Position numbers and translations under genes: made by a program. Under the pieces are notes generated by a model, which made no database searches, was not told the origin of the DNA, and saw nothing but the letters and a program-made list of their open reading frames with translations. From Psychrobacter sp. APC 3426 (lineage in GTDB: Bacteria > Pseudomonadota > Gammaproteobacteria > Pseudomonadales > Moraxellaceae), in contig NZ_JASDCF010000018.1 of the NCBI RefSeq assembly GCF_030408035.1, forward strand, positions 1 through 64,000: a stretch of 64,000 nucleotides of DNA, read 5' to 3'. Below, one piece after another: positions 26,531 to 35,793 of the stretch (its first letter is position 1; each line of letters begins with the position of its first letter).

Positions 26531-26953
26531 ATGAAGAGTAGTACTGACCAAAAAAACCAAGCATTGGCTAAAGTCCGTCTTGATAAATGGCTATGGGCCG
26601 CGCGTTTTTATCGGACGCGTACCCTTGCTAAGCAAGCCATCGAAAGCGGACGAGTACACTATGCTGGCAGCCGCGTAAAAACCAGCAAAGAGATTTCGGT
26701 TGGCGATGAGCTAACCATTCGTCAAGGTTCAGCGACTGCCATGACTGAAAAAACAGTCGTCGTCGAAGCATTAACGATACAACGTGGTAATGCGACTGCG
26801 GCTCAAGCACTCTATTCAGAGACTGAAGAAAGTGAAAAGCGCCGCGCTTATTATGCCGAGCAGCGCAAGCTTGCTAACCTCGCTCGTCCTGACAACAAGC
26901 CAAATAAAAAAGAACGCCGAGACTTACAACGCTTTAAAAACAAACAAGAGTAA
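26531..26953 (+). CDS. hslR: Hsp15-like S4-domain RNA-binding protein
   Basis: This 140-residue protein has an S4 domain at about residues 14-75 (VRLDKWLWAARFYRTRTLAK, then IESGRVHYAGSRVK). The C-terminal part is Lys/Arg-rich with PDNKPNKKERRDLQRFK. Length and tail match E. coli Hsp15 (133), which binds stalled 50S subunits carrying peptidyl-tRNA and helps recycle them. It follows the broken paiB gene and is followed by a solo IS605-type palindrome. No operon partner is obvious. Confidence 0.9.
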   Translation: MKSSTDQKNQALAKVRLDKWLWAARFYRTRTLAKQAIESGRVHYAGSRVKTSKEISVGDELTIRQGSATAMTEKTVVVEALTIQRGNATAAQALYSETEESEKRRAYYAEQRKLANLARPDNKPNKKERRDLQRFKNKQE

Positions 26954-26973
26954 AATCGCGAAGGCGGTAAAGT

Positions 26974-27017
26974 AGATGAACTACCCACCGCTTTAGACGC
27001 GGGGGAGTTCTGCGGAA
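26974..27017. repeat. Solo IS605-type end palindrome after hslR
   Basis: From 26974, ATGAACTACCCACC leads to a GC-rich stem (CCCACCGC, then GCGGGGG) and the tail GAGTTCTGCGG. The front matches the right end of the TnpB element (ATGAACCACCCACC). The tail matches its left end (GAATTCTGCG). No transposase gene is nearby. It may act as the hslR terminator. Confidence 0.6.
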
Positions 27018-27256
27018 CTTTTGTTAAACGAAACGCGCTAGCTATTTACAGTAGGTCCACTTTATCGTATTCAGGCGTCTGTATTATTGACCCTACACGG
27101 TTAATTGTAAGCTATTATTTGGCTGCTCTGCTTGCCATTTAAAGTATTAACCGTTACGCTGATAGCTGATTCATTTAATCGATTGCATGCTTATAAAAGC
27201 CGCATTAACAATGCTGGTCTCTTATGGCATGTTTTTTTGTTATAGAAGGTCATTTT

Positions 27257-27754
27257 ATGCTGATGAAAACTTGTACGCCGTCGTCTGTATTATTGGTTTG
27301 CTTAGGAAATATTTGTCGTTCGCCAACCGCTGAAGAGGTTTTTCGTCAGCAAGCAGCCATCGCTGGGTTGTCAATAAAAATAGACTCAGCAGGTACGAGT
27401 GACTGGCATATTGGCCGTGCTCCTGATGAGCGATCACAGCGCCATGCAAAATCACATGGTTATAAAATCAATAAACTGGTTGCTCGCCAAGTCAGTGCTG
27501 AAGACTTCCGTAATTTTGACTTAATATTGGCTATGGATACCCAGAACTTAGCAGACTTGCAGGCCATCAAGGATAGTTTGATAGATACCGATGATACTTT
27601 AGCCAAGTTGGCTTTATTCAGCGAAGAAGACCCTACGTATGGTGGTGACGATGTCCCCGACCCTTATAAAGGCGATAGCGACGATTTCGAAGAGGTCATC
27701 GAGCGTATTGAATCCAGTGCAAAAGCTTGGATTGAGAGCTGGAAAGCCTGCTAG
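27257..27754 (+). CDS. Low-molecular-weight protein-tyrosine phosphatase
   Basis: These 165 residues begin with the CX5R phosphatase loop in LVCLGNICRSPTAEEVF, and the general-acid Asp is in VPDPYKGDSDDFEEV near residues 130-145. It is full length for the family. The annotated start is ATG 27257 behind AGAAGG; an open frame extends up to 27224. Bacterial members act on tyrosine kinases of capsule synthesis or on other phosphotyrosine proteins. No kinase gene is near. It lies 93 bases before murB on the same strand. Confidence 0.92.
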   Translation: MLMKTCTPSSVLLVCLGNICRSPTAEEVFRQQAAIAGLSIKIDSAGTSDWHIGRAPDERSQRHAKSHGYKINKLVARQVSAEDFRNFDLILAMDTQNLADLQAIKDSLIDTDDTLAKLALFSEEDPTYGGDDVPDPYKGDSDDFEEVIERIESSAKAWIESWKAC

Positions 27755-27847
27755 CGATAAAGTCTATATTTCTGCTACTTTTATGGCTTGCATCCTTTAT
27801 AATAAACCCCGCACAATTCGTTATCTATCTGCCATATAGGCTATGTT

Positions 27848-28999
27848 ATGACTTCAGCTTCACGCCTTAATCTAAGCCCTCATCACCATGCTACTGCCAT
27901 TGACTCGTCAGCAAGCGCATCACAGCGTTATTCCGTCGATTTATCGCATAGCAATACCATGGCACTAGCCTGTATTGCTGACTCCGTTGTGACGGTCACA
28001 GATGAGGCGCAGCTTGACGCATTTATGGCAAATTATGACGTTAAAGCTGAACATAACAAACCAATATTCGTTCTGTCTGGCGGTAGTAATGTATTACTGC
28101 CAGCGCACCTGAAAGCCACCGTATTATGTCCGATAATGCGTGGCATTCATTTAACCGCTCAAACAGACGGTTACGTTGATATTGAAGTGATGGCAGGTGA
28201 AAACTGGCATGATTTGGTGACATATACTGTCGCTCAAGGCTGGTACGGTCTAGAAAACCTTGCGTTGATACCAGGTTTGACTGGGGCGGCTCCTGTCCAG
28301 AATATCGGTGCATACGGGGTGCAACTAGAAGACTATTTACAGTTTGTAAGAGCCTATCACCTGCCTACTAAAACGTGGCACCATCTGAGTGTTGCAGACT
28401 GTGAGTTTGGTTATCGTGACAGCCTATTTAAGCGCGCACCAAACACTTGGTTGATTAGCTGCGTAAGGTTTAGGCTGCACACCGATGTAAGTAAAGTGTT
28501 GGCGAGTTACGGTGATGTGCAGGCAGTAGCACAGCGCTATGCAGAGCAACAACAGCGTCAGCAAGCCAATCCTGCCGACGTAATGCAAGCCATCATTGAT
28601 ATCCGTCAGCAAAAACTTCCTGACCCTAAGCAGCTACCTAATTGCGGCAGTTTTTTCCAAAACCCGATTATCCCTCAATCGCAATTTGCTGCGTTGCAAA
28701 AAAGCTACCCAGCAATCGTTGGTTATCCAATGCCCGACGCTATGATTAAGGTCGCTGCAGGTTGGCTGATTGAACAAGCAGGACTAAAAGGCGACGGCAT
28801 TGCTCCTATTGTGACCCATCAGCAGCAAGCGCTGGTACTGACCAACCATACCCCACATCAAGCGACTCAAGACGATGTAGCAGCGGCACAGCAATATATC
28901 GCAGACGTTGTTTATGAGAAGTTTGCCATTCAATTGTCACGCGAGCCTGTTTGGGTAAACCCCGATGGTTCTATTGGATATGATGAGCATGTGGTCTAA
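27848..28999 (+). CDS. murB: UDP-N-acetylenolpyruvoylglucosamine reductase MurB
   Basis: This 383-residue FAD enzyme reduces UDP-GlcNAc-enolpyruvate to UDP-MurNAc for peptidoglycan. Motifs are FVLSGGSNVLLPA (FAD), GAAPVQNIGAYGVQL, and NCGSFFQNPIIP with the catalytic Ser. EQAGLKG and the C-terminal residues identify the type I (E. coli-like) form. An N-terminal extension of about 35 residues makes it longer than E. coli MurB (342). A YdcF-like gene overlaps its end. Confidence 0.95.
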   Translation: MTSASRLNLSPHHHATAIDSSASASQRYSVDLSHSNTMALACIADSVVTVTDEAQLDAFMANYDVKAEHNKPIFVLSGGSNVLLPAHLKATVLCPIMRGIHLTAQTDGYVDIEVMAGENWHDLVTYTVAQGWYGLENLALIPGLTGAAPVQNIGAYGVQLEDYLQFVRAYHLPTKTWHHLSVADCEFGYRDSLFKRAPNTWLISCVRFRLHTDVSKVLASYGDVQAVAQRYAEQQQRQQANPADVMQAIIDIRQQKLPDPKQLPNCGSFFQNPIIPQSQFAALQKSYPAIVGYPMPDAMIKVAAGWLIEQAGLKGDGIAPIVTHQQQALVLTNHTPHQATQDDVAAAQQYIADVVYEKFAIQLSREPVWVNPDGSIGYDEHVV

Positions 29000-29768
29000 A
29001 CAGTCATGGTCTAAGCGACTATGGCGACATTACTTGCGTTCAGCCGAGCGCATGGTGAAGCTGTTTCGCATTATTAATATTACTTTTTTACTTGGCTCAA
29101 CGGCCGTTATTTTAGTGCTTATCAGTTTATTTACACCGCTGTTTTCTCAAGCCATCATTTACGTATTTACGCTTCTTCCTCTGCCGAACATGTCTGGAGC
29201 TGCCATGAGCTCACCCCCTACTGCATATGTGGTGTTAGGTGGCGGACTCACCAATGATCATAACAATCAAATTATACTCAATAGCTACAGTCTCAATCGT
29301 GCTCGAACTGCTGCTGGTGCCTATCACGATCTCCCACTCCCTATTGTACTAAGCGGTGCCGAAGCACCTTGGCTCGGTCAATGGCTCATTGAACACGGTA
29401 TCGACGGTTTAATAAGTGAAAATGCCAGCATGAATACTTGTGAAAATGCACGGTTTACCGCAAAGCGTATTCCGCTACATCATGTTTACCTGATCACTGA
29501 CAGCTATCATATGGCGCGGGCACGCAGGCAATTTGCCTTAAATGGTATCAATAGTACACCGCTCAGTGCCCCTCTACCCGTTAAGCGCGACTGGATGAAG
29601 CCTGCACAGAACCTCACTCACTCACGCCGCGCTGTTTATGAAGTCGCGGCCTATTTGCGTGATGTGATACGCCCACAAGTAAACTGTCGTCATGCCAAAG
29701 ACGTGACTTCTCAGCAGCTGCTGACACCAAGGGGTAATGCCACAAAGAATACTGAAAAACAGGACTAA
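28965..29768 (+). CDS. YdcF/SanA-like DUF218 membrane protein
   Basis: At up to 267 residues, with one membrane helix (about residues 33-60) and a DUF218 domain after it, the protein resembles the YdcF/ElyC/SanA family. Motifs are YVVLGGGLTNDH, LSGAEAPWLGQW, ASMNTCENARFTA and LITDSYHMARARRQF. Family members influence envelope and peptidoglycan precursor metabolism. Starts at 28965, 28980, 28983 and 28989 are all in frame; all overlap the end of murB, which suggests translational coupling. The C-terminal 40 residues are polar. Confidence 0.85.
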   Translation: MVLLDMMSMWSKQSWSKRLWRHYLRSAERMVKLFRIINITFLLGSTAVILVLISLFTPLFSQAIIYVFTLLPLPNMSGAAMSSPPTAYVVLGGGLTNDHNNQIILNSYSLNRARTAAGAYHDLPLPIVLSGAEAPWLGQWLIEHGIDGLISENASMNTCENARFTAKRIPLHHVYLITDSYHMARARRQFALNGINSTPLSAPLPVKRDWMKPAQNLTHSRRAVYEVAAYLRDVIRPQVNCRHAKDVTSQQLLTPRGNATKNTEKQD

Positions 29769-29897
29769 CCGCTAACTACAATCAAATATCACAGTTTTAT
29801 AGTTAGCCGCCCTCTCGTATTTATTGCTATAGCCACTTAATCACACTTGCAATAAGTGTATAATATAATAGAAGAACTGCTATCTAAGAGACTTGCC

Positions 29898-30194
29898 ATG
29901 CTCAGTATATTTTTATTGATTCCCTTAAGCCTCATGCTGTTTGTGGTTGCCATTTGGGCGGTACGTTATGCCGTCAGATCCAACCAGTTTGAAGATTTAG
30001 ACAATGCGTCACAGCGCATTATCTTAGATGATCGCCAAGAACGCAGACAAACCATGCAAGCTCATGAACGTGCAGCGAATGCGCCTCTACCACATGAAGG
30101 TATGAGCGTCAGCAACCCCTCTACTCATGAAGCGAAAACTGCTGAAGCAGAATTAGTTGAGCCTTTTGATATTGACGAAAACTTAAAAACATAG
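29898..30194 (+). CDS. ccoS: cbb3-type cytochrome oxidase assembly protein CcoS
   Basis: These 98 residues start MLSIFLLIPLSLMLFVVAIW, a single membrane helix, then AVRSNQFEDLDNASQRIILDD, the CcoS signature. CcoS is needed for cofactor insertion in cbb3 oxidase. ATG 29898 is preferred over an upstream GTG (29856) because it gives the family N terminus and follows AAGAGA. The tail of about 50 residues is longer than usual. No ccoNOP or ccoGHI genes are in the window; the next gene is a SafE-type protein also found beside ccoS elsewhere. Confidence 0.88.
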   Translation: MLSIFLLIPLSLMLFVVAIWAVRYAVRSNQFEDLDNASQRIILDDRQERRQTMQAHERAANAPLPHEGMSVSNPSTHEAKTAEAELVEPFDIDENLKT

Positions 30195-30422
30195 TTTTTA
30201 ACCGATGCTATTTATTGAGAACCGACTGTTAACAACTGTTATCACTAACTGTTTCATATCAACGCCTTTCCAACCTCACATTTCGTTAAGAGCATCTTTC
30301 CTTAAGAGCCCTTTTTGATAAATAAAATAACACTAGGTCGTGTCCTTATTTTGAAAATTACAGTAAAAATGAGTGAATTTCCTAGTAGGCTAAATTTTCA
30401 CTATTTTTAGGAGAAGCACCCC

Positions 30423-31370
30423 ATGACCACAGCTTTACTCGTTGCGGCATTACTAATGGGATTTTTTGGTTCACCACATTGTTTGGGTATGTGTGGCGGT
30501 CTTGTGACTGCATTTGGGCTATCAATGAAAGATGTCAGCCCTGCCAAGCGGCGTGCACTGGTTGCCACCTATCATCTAGGTCGTTTAACCAGTTACGCAT
30601 TTTTAGGCTTAATAGCAGGTCTGATTGGCACCACAGTACTTGAGCCATTGATGAGAGGTAACAGTACGCCGCGCATACTATTAGGCTTAGTATTGGTGTT
30701 TGTCGGCGTCACCATGCTTGGTGCACCATACTTAAATAAACTTGAGCGTTTTGGCATGCGCTTTTGGCAGTATCTTAGCCCAGTACGTCAAAAAGTATTC
30801 CCACTAAACACGTTTCCACGTGCACTAACTGCCGGTCTACTTTGGGGATTTTTGCCTTGTGGCTTGGTTTACGGGGCTCTGCTGATTGCAGTGGTCGCTC
30901 ATAACCCTATAGGTGGGGCGGCGTTGATGTTTGTCTTTGGTCTTGGAACAGTGCCAATGCTGGTTGCCACCCATGAGACTGTCGGTTGGCTACGTGACAA
31001 AATTGGACGTTTTCGCCTACGCCAGCTCAATGGCGCTATTATGGTAATATCGGGCTTGGCAGTTGTATTTGTGCCCATGATAATGTCTAGCATGCATGGT
31101 GGACATGGTGGCGGTGATGGGCACGCACATGCACAAATGAGTCATGGCAACCACCCCGCTATGACGTCTAATAGCAACGATACAGCTACCCATCATGATA
31201 TGAGCAACATGCATCACGAGATGGCACCGGTTATGGATAGCACGGCCAATCACAGCATGCATGATATGGAACACAGTTCTGGTCACAATGTTAATCACGA
31301 CATACAAAACATGGCAGATGAGCAGGAGATGAATGACCATCATCATGCTATGGCAGAGCCTTCTCAGTAA
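30423..31370 (+). CDS. TauE/SafE-family (DsbD-like) membrane protein with a His/Met-rich tail
   Basis: These 315 residues contain six membrane helices in the first 220. The cysteine motifs GSPHCLGMCGGL at the start and LPCGLVYGALL in the middle identify the DsbD_2-type SafE family found with cbb3 oxidase genes. Residues 224-315 are soluble and hold 18 His and 12 Met, with HH and HHH runs, a pattern typical of copper or other metal binding. Position 228 bases after ccoS and the tail suggest copper handling for oxidase assembly. This role is inferred. A very strong terminator follows. Confidence 0.87.
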   Translation: MTTALLVAALLMGFFGSPHCLGMCGGLVTAFGLSMKDVSPAKRRALVATYHLGRLTSYAFLGLIAGLIGTTVLEPLMRGNSTPRILLGLVLVFVGVTMLGAPYLNKLERFGMRFWQYLSPVRQKVFPLNTFPRALTAGLLWGFLPCGLVYGALLIAVVAHNPIGGAALMFVFGLGTVPMLVATHETVGWLRDKIGRFRLRQLNGAIMVISGLAVVFVPMIMSSMHGGHGGGDGHAHAQMSHGNHPAMTSNSNDTATHHDMSNMHHEMAPVMDSTANHSMHDMEHSSGHNVNHDIQNMADEQEMNDHHHAMAEPSQ

Positions 31371-31383
31371 TCCTACAAAAGTT

Positions 31384-31425
31384 ATAAGAAAAGCCCTTAA
31401 CTTTGACGTTAAGGGCTTTTCTTAT
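31384..31425. terminator. Strong bidirectional terminator
   Basis: Two arms of 18 bases (ATAAGAAAAGCCCTTAAC and its exact complement) surround a 6-base loop, with T-rich or A-rich edges on both strands. It ends the ccoS/SafE unit and also serves the converging rhlB-like gene. Confidence 0.92.
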
Positions 31426-31505
31426 AAAGCATGGCTCATAATCACTGTGTGTTAAGTGATTTATCAAACCAAGATTTAGCTTAAGGTCCGCTCAGACCTC
31501 AAATA

Positions 31506-32660
31506 TTATTCTTGCCACTGCTCAAGGCTAAACTTAGTATCTAGATGCTTCTCTAATGCCGGGATATTAAAGGCATCATCTTCGCTAACGAAGCTAATGC
31601 TAATGCCAGTTTGACCTGCACGACCTGTACGGCCAATACGGTGTACATAATCATCCGGCTGATCAGGCAAGGTATAATTGACCACATGACTGATATCATC
31701 TACATGAATACCGCGGCCTGCGACATCCGTTGCCACCAAGATAGAAGCATGACCATCCTTAAAACGTTGTAAATATTTTTCACGTTTTTGTTGGATGACG
31801 TCTCCTGACAACATCACGATTTTATGCGCTTGACGAAGTTTATGATAGAGGCGTTTGACTTGGTCTTTACGATTGGCAAATACGATGACTTTTTCAACAT
31901 CAGTATCGCTGATAATACGCTGCAAAGCTGCTAGCTTTTGGTCTTCTGTTAATAAGTAAAAGTGCTGATCCACCAATTCACTGGTCTTATGCTCAGGCTC
32001 AATTTCCACAAACTGTGGTTCATGTAACCAGCGATAAGCCAAGTTCATAACATCTTGGTTAAAGGTAGCAGAAAATAACAAACTCTGACGATCTGTATTG
32101 GCTGGCATACGGCCGACCAAGCGCTTAATATCAGGGATAAAACCCATATCTAACATGCGATCTGCTTCATCTAGCACCAATACTTCTACGCGGTCTAAAA
32201 AGACCATACCTTTATTAGCAAGATCAATCAATCGACCAGGTGTCGCCACCAAAATATCAACATATTGGCGCTCAAGTTCATGCTGCTGGGTTTCATAATT
32301 GGTACCACCCATGATACAGACACTGTGTAGCGACGTATATTTGGTCAGGGCAATACAGTCATCAAATATCTGCTGAGCAAGCTCACGAGTGGGTGCCATG
32401 ACCACAGCGCGTGGCTCGCCTAAATAGCGCTCTTCATCATTGGCAAATGGACGTTTGAGCAATGCTTCCATGATGGTCAATAAAAACGTCGCCGTCTTGC
32501 CTGTACCTGTTTGTGCTTGTCCAATCGCGTCTTGGTTTGCCAATGTATGCGGTAGTATTTGAGCTTGAATAGGTGTTAATTCAGTAAACCCCAAATCGCG
32601 AACGGCACGTAGGGTTGGTTCTGAAAGGGGCAAATCAGTAAATGTTGTAAAATTACTCAA
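31506..32660 (-). CDS. rhlB: DEAD-box ATP-dependent RNA helicase (RhlB-like)
   Basis: This 384-residue protein has all the core helicase motifs in order: a Q-motif near TPIQAQILP, AQTGTGKTATF, PTRELAQQ, ATPGRLID, VLDEADRML, SATF, and in the second domain ATDVAGRGIHV and HRIGRTGRAG. It is shorter than E. coli RhlB (421) and ends soon after the core. Related Moraxellaceae proteins are usually called RhlB, a degradosome-associated helicase, but assignment among RhlB/RhlE types is not certain from sequence alone. Confidence 0.88.
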   Translation of the reverse strand: MSNFTTFTDLPLSEPTLRAVRDLGFTELTPIQAQILPHTLANQDAIGQAQTGTGKTATFLLTIMEALLKRPFANDEERYLGEPRAVVMAPTRELAQQIFDDCIALTKYTSLHSVCIMGGTNYETQQHELERQYVDILVATPGRLIDLANKGMVFLDRVEVLVLDEADRMLDMGFIPDIKRLVGRMPANTDRQSLLFSATFNQDVMNLAYRWLHEPQFVEIEPEHKTSELVDQHFYLLTEDQKLAALQRIISDTDVEKVIVFANRKDQVKRLYHKLRQAHKIVMLSGDVIQQKREKYLQRFKDGHASILVATDVAGRGIHVDDISHVVNYTLPDQPDDYVHRIGRTGRAGQTGISISFVSEDDAFNIPALEKHLDTKFSLEQWQE

Positions 32661-32888
32661 AAAAATATCCTTTTAAATGAATCGCTTTTTCATCATTAAT
32701 TATGAATAGGCTGATAATAACCTTTTATATACAGTCGTTTAGGCATAAAAAAAGCCAAGCCTAACGTCTAATCCTACCAAATACGCTGATTTTGATTCAA
32801 CATAGGTAAGAGAAGACGGGCTTGACTCAGTAGTATATCAGTAGTTTGTACAGACATTATAGCTAAACCGCTCTAATGACTGGATAGA

Positions 32889-33104
32889 TTACTCTTCTAC
32901 TTTTCTGACTTCTTCAGCTTGAAGGCCTTTTTCACCTTCTACCACACTGAACTCAACCTTTTCGCCATCTGTTAAAGAACGATAGCCATCACCCTGAATC
33001 GCGCGGAAATGGACAAAAATATCTTCTCCGCTGTCACGTTGAATGAAACCAAAGCCTTTTGAGTCATTAAACCACTTAACGATACCTTGCTCACGAGCTG
33101 ACAT
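32889..33104 (-). CDS. Cold-shock protein, CspA family
   Basis: These 71 residues form one cold-shock domain with RNP1 ([12 protein letters not shown]) and RNP2 (DIFVHFRAI). It binds single-stranded nucleic acid and acts as an RNA chaperone or antiterminator. Its length matches the family. A ribosome site AGGAAG precedes the ATG by eight bases. The 500 bases between it and aroQ are free of genes, allowing the long 5' leader typical of cold-inducible csp genes. Confidence 0.95.
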   Translation of the reverse strand: MSAREQGIVKWFNDSKGFGFIQRDSGEDIFVHFRAIQGDGYRSLTDGEKVEFSVVEGEKGLQAEEVRKVEE

Positions 33105-33604
33105 AATATTACTTCCTAAAAAAGTCCGCTTAGCCCCAAATTCCTTTGCAACATTGCATATAAACGGGGTCTAAGATTATGAAATCAAAAACTTAAGAGT
33201 ACGACACTAACCACTATTACCTAGACGTTGCTTTTATAGGAGAGTGCTGTCTTCATAACACCTAAACGGCACCTGTTATATCGGCATATCTTGTTTTAAA
33301 ACGGTAATAGCAACAAACTTGCAATAATTATTGCGTAAAAAATATCATAGCACGGGTTTTTAGCAACATAAAGACTTTTAACATGCTTTTTAACACTTAG
33401 GTGAGTTTTTACTGTAATTTTTTTATAACTTTACCATCAAGCTGTTATCATAAAGCCATTAGGTAATTTTTGTCGCTTGTTAATTTTCTAAATTGACTGC
33501 CCTTAGCTTTAGTGACTTAATATGGTAAAGCACAAGTAATAAAGCAGAAATGTATTAAAAAAAATGACAGTCCACCCCTATCGTTTATAGATATAGAGAC
33601 CATT
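33105..33604. other. Gene-free region: likely csp leader and divergent promoters
   Basis: This is 500 AT-rich bases between divergent csp and aroQ. The part next to csp (33120-33180) can form a hairpin on the minus strand, CCCCG (in AGACCCCGTTT) with GGGG (in ATTTGGGGCT). That could be part of a structured mRNA leader. Temperature regulation is inferred from the family. Confidence 0.5.
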
Positions 33605-34144
33605 ATGACGACCGCTTCTCAGCCCAAATCAGCCAGCCCTATCACTCAGCATACCCCCAAGCCACTTACCCATAAATTGCTACTGGTAAATGGGGTTAAT
33701 CTCAACTTGTTAGGCAAACGTGAGCCGGAAATATACGGACATACAACACTGGTAGATATTGAGAAGAGTTTGGTCGCATGCGCTAGTAAATATGGCATTG
33801 AATTGATATGCGTACAGTCCAATCATGAAGGAAAACTGGTCGATGACATACAGCATTATGGATTATTGGCTGATACAGCAGCGCAGGTAGATGCAATTAT
33901 TATTAATCCTGCTGCGTTTACTCATACCTCAGTTGCCCTACGCGATGCACTGTTAGCCACACAAAAACCTTTTATAGAAGTGCATTTATCCAATGTCCAT
34001 GCACGTGAGACTTTTCGTCATCATTCTTACTTAAGTGATATTGCCGTTGGAGTAATATGCGGCTTAGGAGTAAAGGGCTATCATATGGCACTAGAGTACT
34101 GGTTAGAACATATGTATTCAACGAATATGAATGAGCAGCTTTGA
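33605..34144 (+). CDS. aroQ: 3-dehydroquinate dehydratase, type II
   Basis: This 179-residue enzyme of the shikimate pathway converts 3-dehydroquinate to 3-dehydroshikimate. Motifs are [20 protein letters not shown] with the catalytic Tyr of the family nearby, [18 protein letters not shown], and [20 protein letters not shown]. Type II enzymes are about 145-150 residues and form dodecamers. This one has an extra 25-residue polar N terminus, so a later start is possible, but no better ATG with a ribosome site exists before the core. Confidence 0.95.
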   Translation: MTTASQPKSASPITQHTPKPLTHKLLLVNGVNLNLLGKREPEIYGHTTLVDIEKSLVACASKYGIELICVQSNHEGKLVDDIQHYGLLADTAAQVDAIIINPAAFTHTSVALRDALLATQKPFIEVHLSNVHARETFRHHSYLSDIAVGVICGLGVKGYHMALEYWLEHMYSTNMNEQL

Positions 34145-34383
34145 AACGTCAAACCCAGCAAATAACATAGGATTGGCACTGGGACAGTTGTTGCCCTTGG
34201 GTTATGATTTGCACATGCAATAACAATCGAGCAATTAGTGCCTTGGGCCAGTAACCAATCGAATATACATAATGAATAATGTCGTAAAATACGCTTACCT
34301 TCAGCACACTAGTCAAACAGCAATCCTTTGGTTAGCACTATAGAATAACCGCTGAGTAAACAATCCACTACAGGGTGATATGA

Positions 34384-35685
34384 ATGGCAAAAACGTCCGG
34401 AAAGCGCTTTATGAAACTTGCTGGCATGACAGCAAGTATTGCCGGCAAAGCCGCTAAAAACTCATTTAAACATCTATCGAGCGACGAAGAAAAACGGCTG
34501 CAAGCTCGTTCAGAGCTAATGCAAGACGTGGGTGTACAGATAGCTGAGACACTTGGTGAGATGAAAGGCGCTGTGATGAAGGTGGGGCAAATTGCCTCCC
34601 AATATAAAGACGTATTCCCACCTGAGGTGGCAACTGCCTTAGAAAAGCTACAAAAAGATGCGCCACCAATGCCGTACGCACAGATACGTGCGCAGATCGA
34701 GCGTGAGCTAAAAGCACCAGTAGCAGAATTATTTAGTGAATTCGAAGATACGCCGTTTGCTGCCGCTTCCATCGGGCAAGTCCATAAAGCAACTTTGAAA
34801 TCAGGTCAAAGAGTCGTCGTCAAGGTTCAATACCCTGATGTTGATGAAAACTGTGATAGTGACCTCAAGCAAGTACGCATGGCGCTTAAAATAGCAGGCG
34901 TACTCAATATGAGCAAACAGTTACAGGAGCAGTTGTTTCATGAGATACGCCAAAGCTTGCATGATGAGCTAGACTATATTAAAGAAGCGCACAACTTACG
35001 TGTGTTCGGTGCTTTTCATGCAGAAGATGAAGGTCTTATCATCCCCAAGGTTATTAGTAGCCACTCTTCCAAGCGCATTCTTACTTTGACTGAGGAGATG
35101 GGAGAGACTTTGACAGTCGCTGCGACATGGGATAATGACATCAAGAAAAAAATAGCCGAGCGCCTGTTCCACTTTACCGCAGGACAGCTATTTGGTTTGT
35201 ACCGTATGCACTGTGACCCACATCCAGGCAACTTCGCCTTTCGCCATGACGGCAGTGTCGTGGCCTATGACTTCGGTGGTATCCGTAGCTATAGTGACAG
35301 CGAGGTTCAGCTATTTAAGCGCTTTGCCCTTCATGCTATTAAAGGTGACGTTACTGCGCTCGAGCAGGATTTGATTGCTTTGGACATTCGCCGTGATGAT
35401 GACAAACATATCCCTGGTGAGTTTTATGAGAAGTGGCTTTCTATCGGTCTCAAACCTTTGTCCATCAAACCTTATCATGAAGGTGCTTTTGACTTTGGTG
35501 AAAGCCAAGTACATCATGAAGCTATCACCCAAATGCGCTCATCTCTAAAATACTTTGGACAGTTCCAACCTTCTGCAACGACCATGATGCTAGATCGCAC
35601 AGTCTCAGGACAGTACTGGAATCTGGTCAACTTAGGCGTTGAGATAGACTTATCACCGCTGGTGGATACCTATATAGAAGTATAG
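34384..35685 (+). CDS. ABC1/UbiB-family atypical kinase-like protein
   Basis: These 433 residues carry the ADCK/COQ8 type signature. MKVGQIAS (KxGQ, residues 66-69) is followed by the Ala-rich loop FAAASIGQVHKA, the nucleotide lysine in VVVKVQYPD, the catalytic-loop region HCDPHPGNFAF and the metal DFG in AYDFGGI. It lacks the C-terminal membrane helices of E. coli UbiB and is shorter. It therefore resembles the soluble UbiB-like group, whose members affect quinone or lipid metabolism. It stands alone between aroQ and a channel gene. Confidence 0.88.
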   Translation: MAKTSGKRFMKLAGMTASIAGKAAKNSFKHLSSDEEKRLQARSELMQDVGVQIAETLGEMKGAVMKVGQIASQYKDVFPPEVATALEKLQKDAPPMPYAQIRAQIERELKAPVAELFSEFEDTPFAAASIGQVHKATLKSGQRVVVKVQYPDVDENCDSDLKQVRMALKIAGVLNMSKQLQEQLFHEIRQSLHDELDYIKEAHNLRVFGAFHAEDEGLIIPKVISSHSSKRILTLTEEMGETLTVAATWDNDIKKKIAERLFHFTAGQLFGLYRMHCDPHPGNFAFRHDGSVVAYDFGGIRSYSDSEVQLFKRFALHAIKGDVTALEQDLIALDIRRDDDKHIPGEFYEKWLSIGLKPLSIKPYHEGAFDFGESQVHHEAITQMRSSLKYFGQFQPSATTMMLDRTVSGQYWNLVNLGVEIDLSPLVDTYIEV

Positions 35686-35793
35686 AATCCATCACTAAAA
35701 CTCTTCTTAGTTGGCTAGATATATGGCAGCATATAGGCAGAAAAGGTAATAGCAAAGCAGTCGAATGGCTGCCTTTTTAGCTAGATAGATGAA

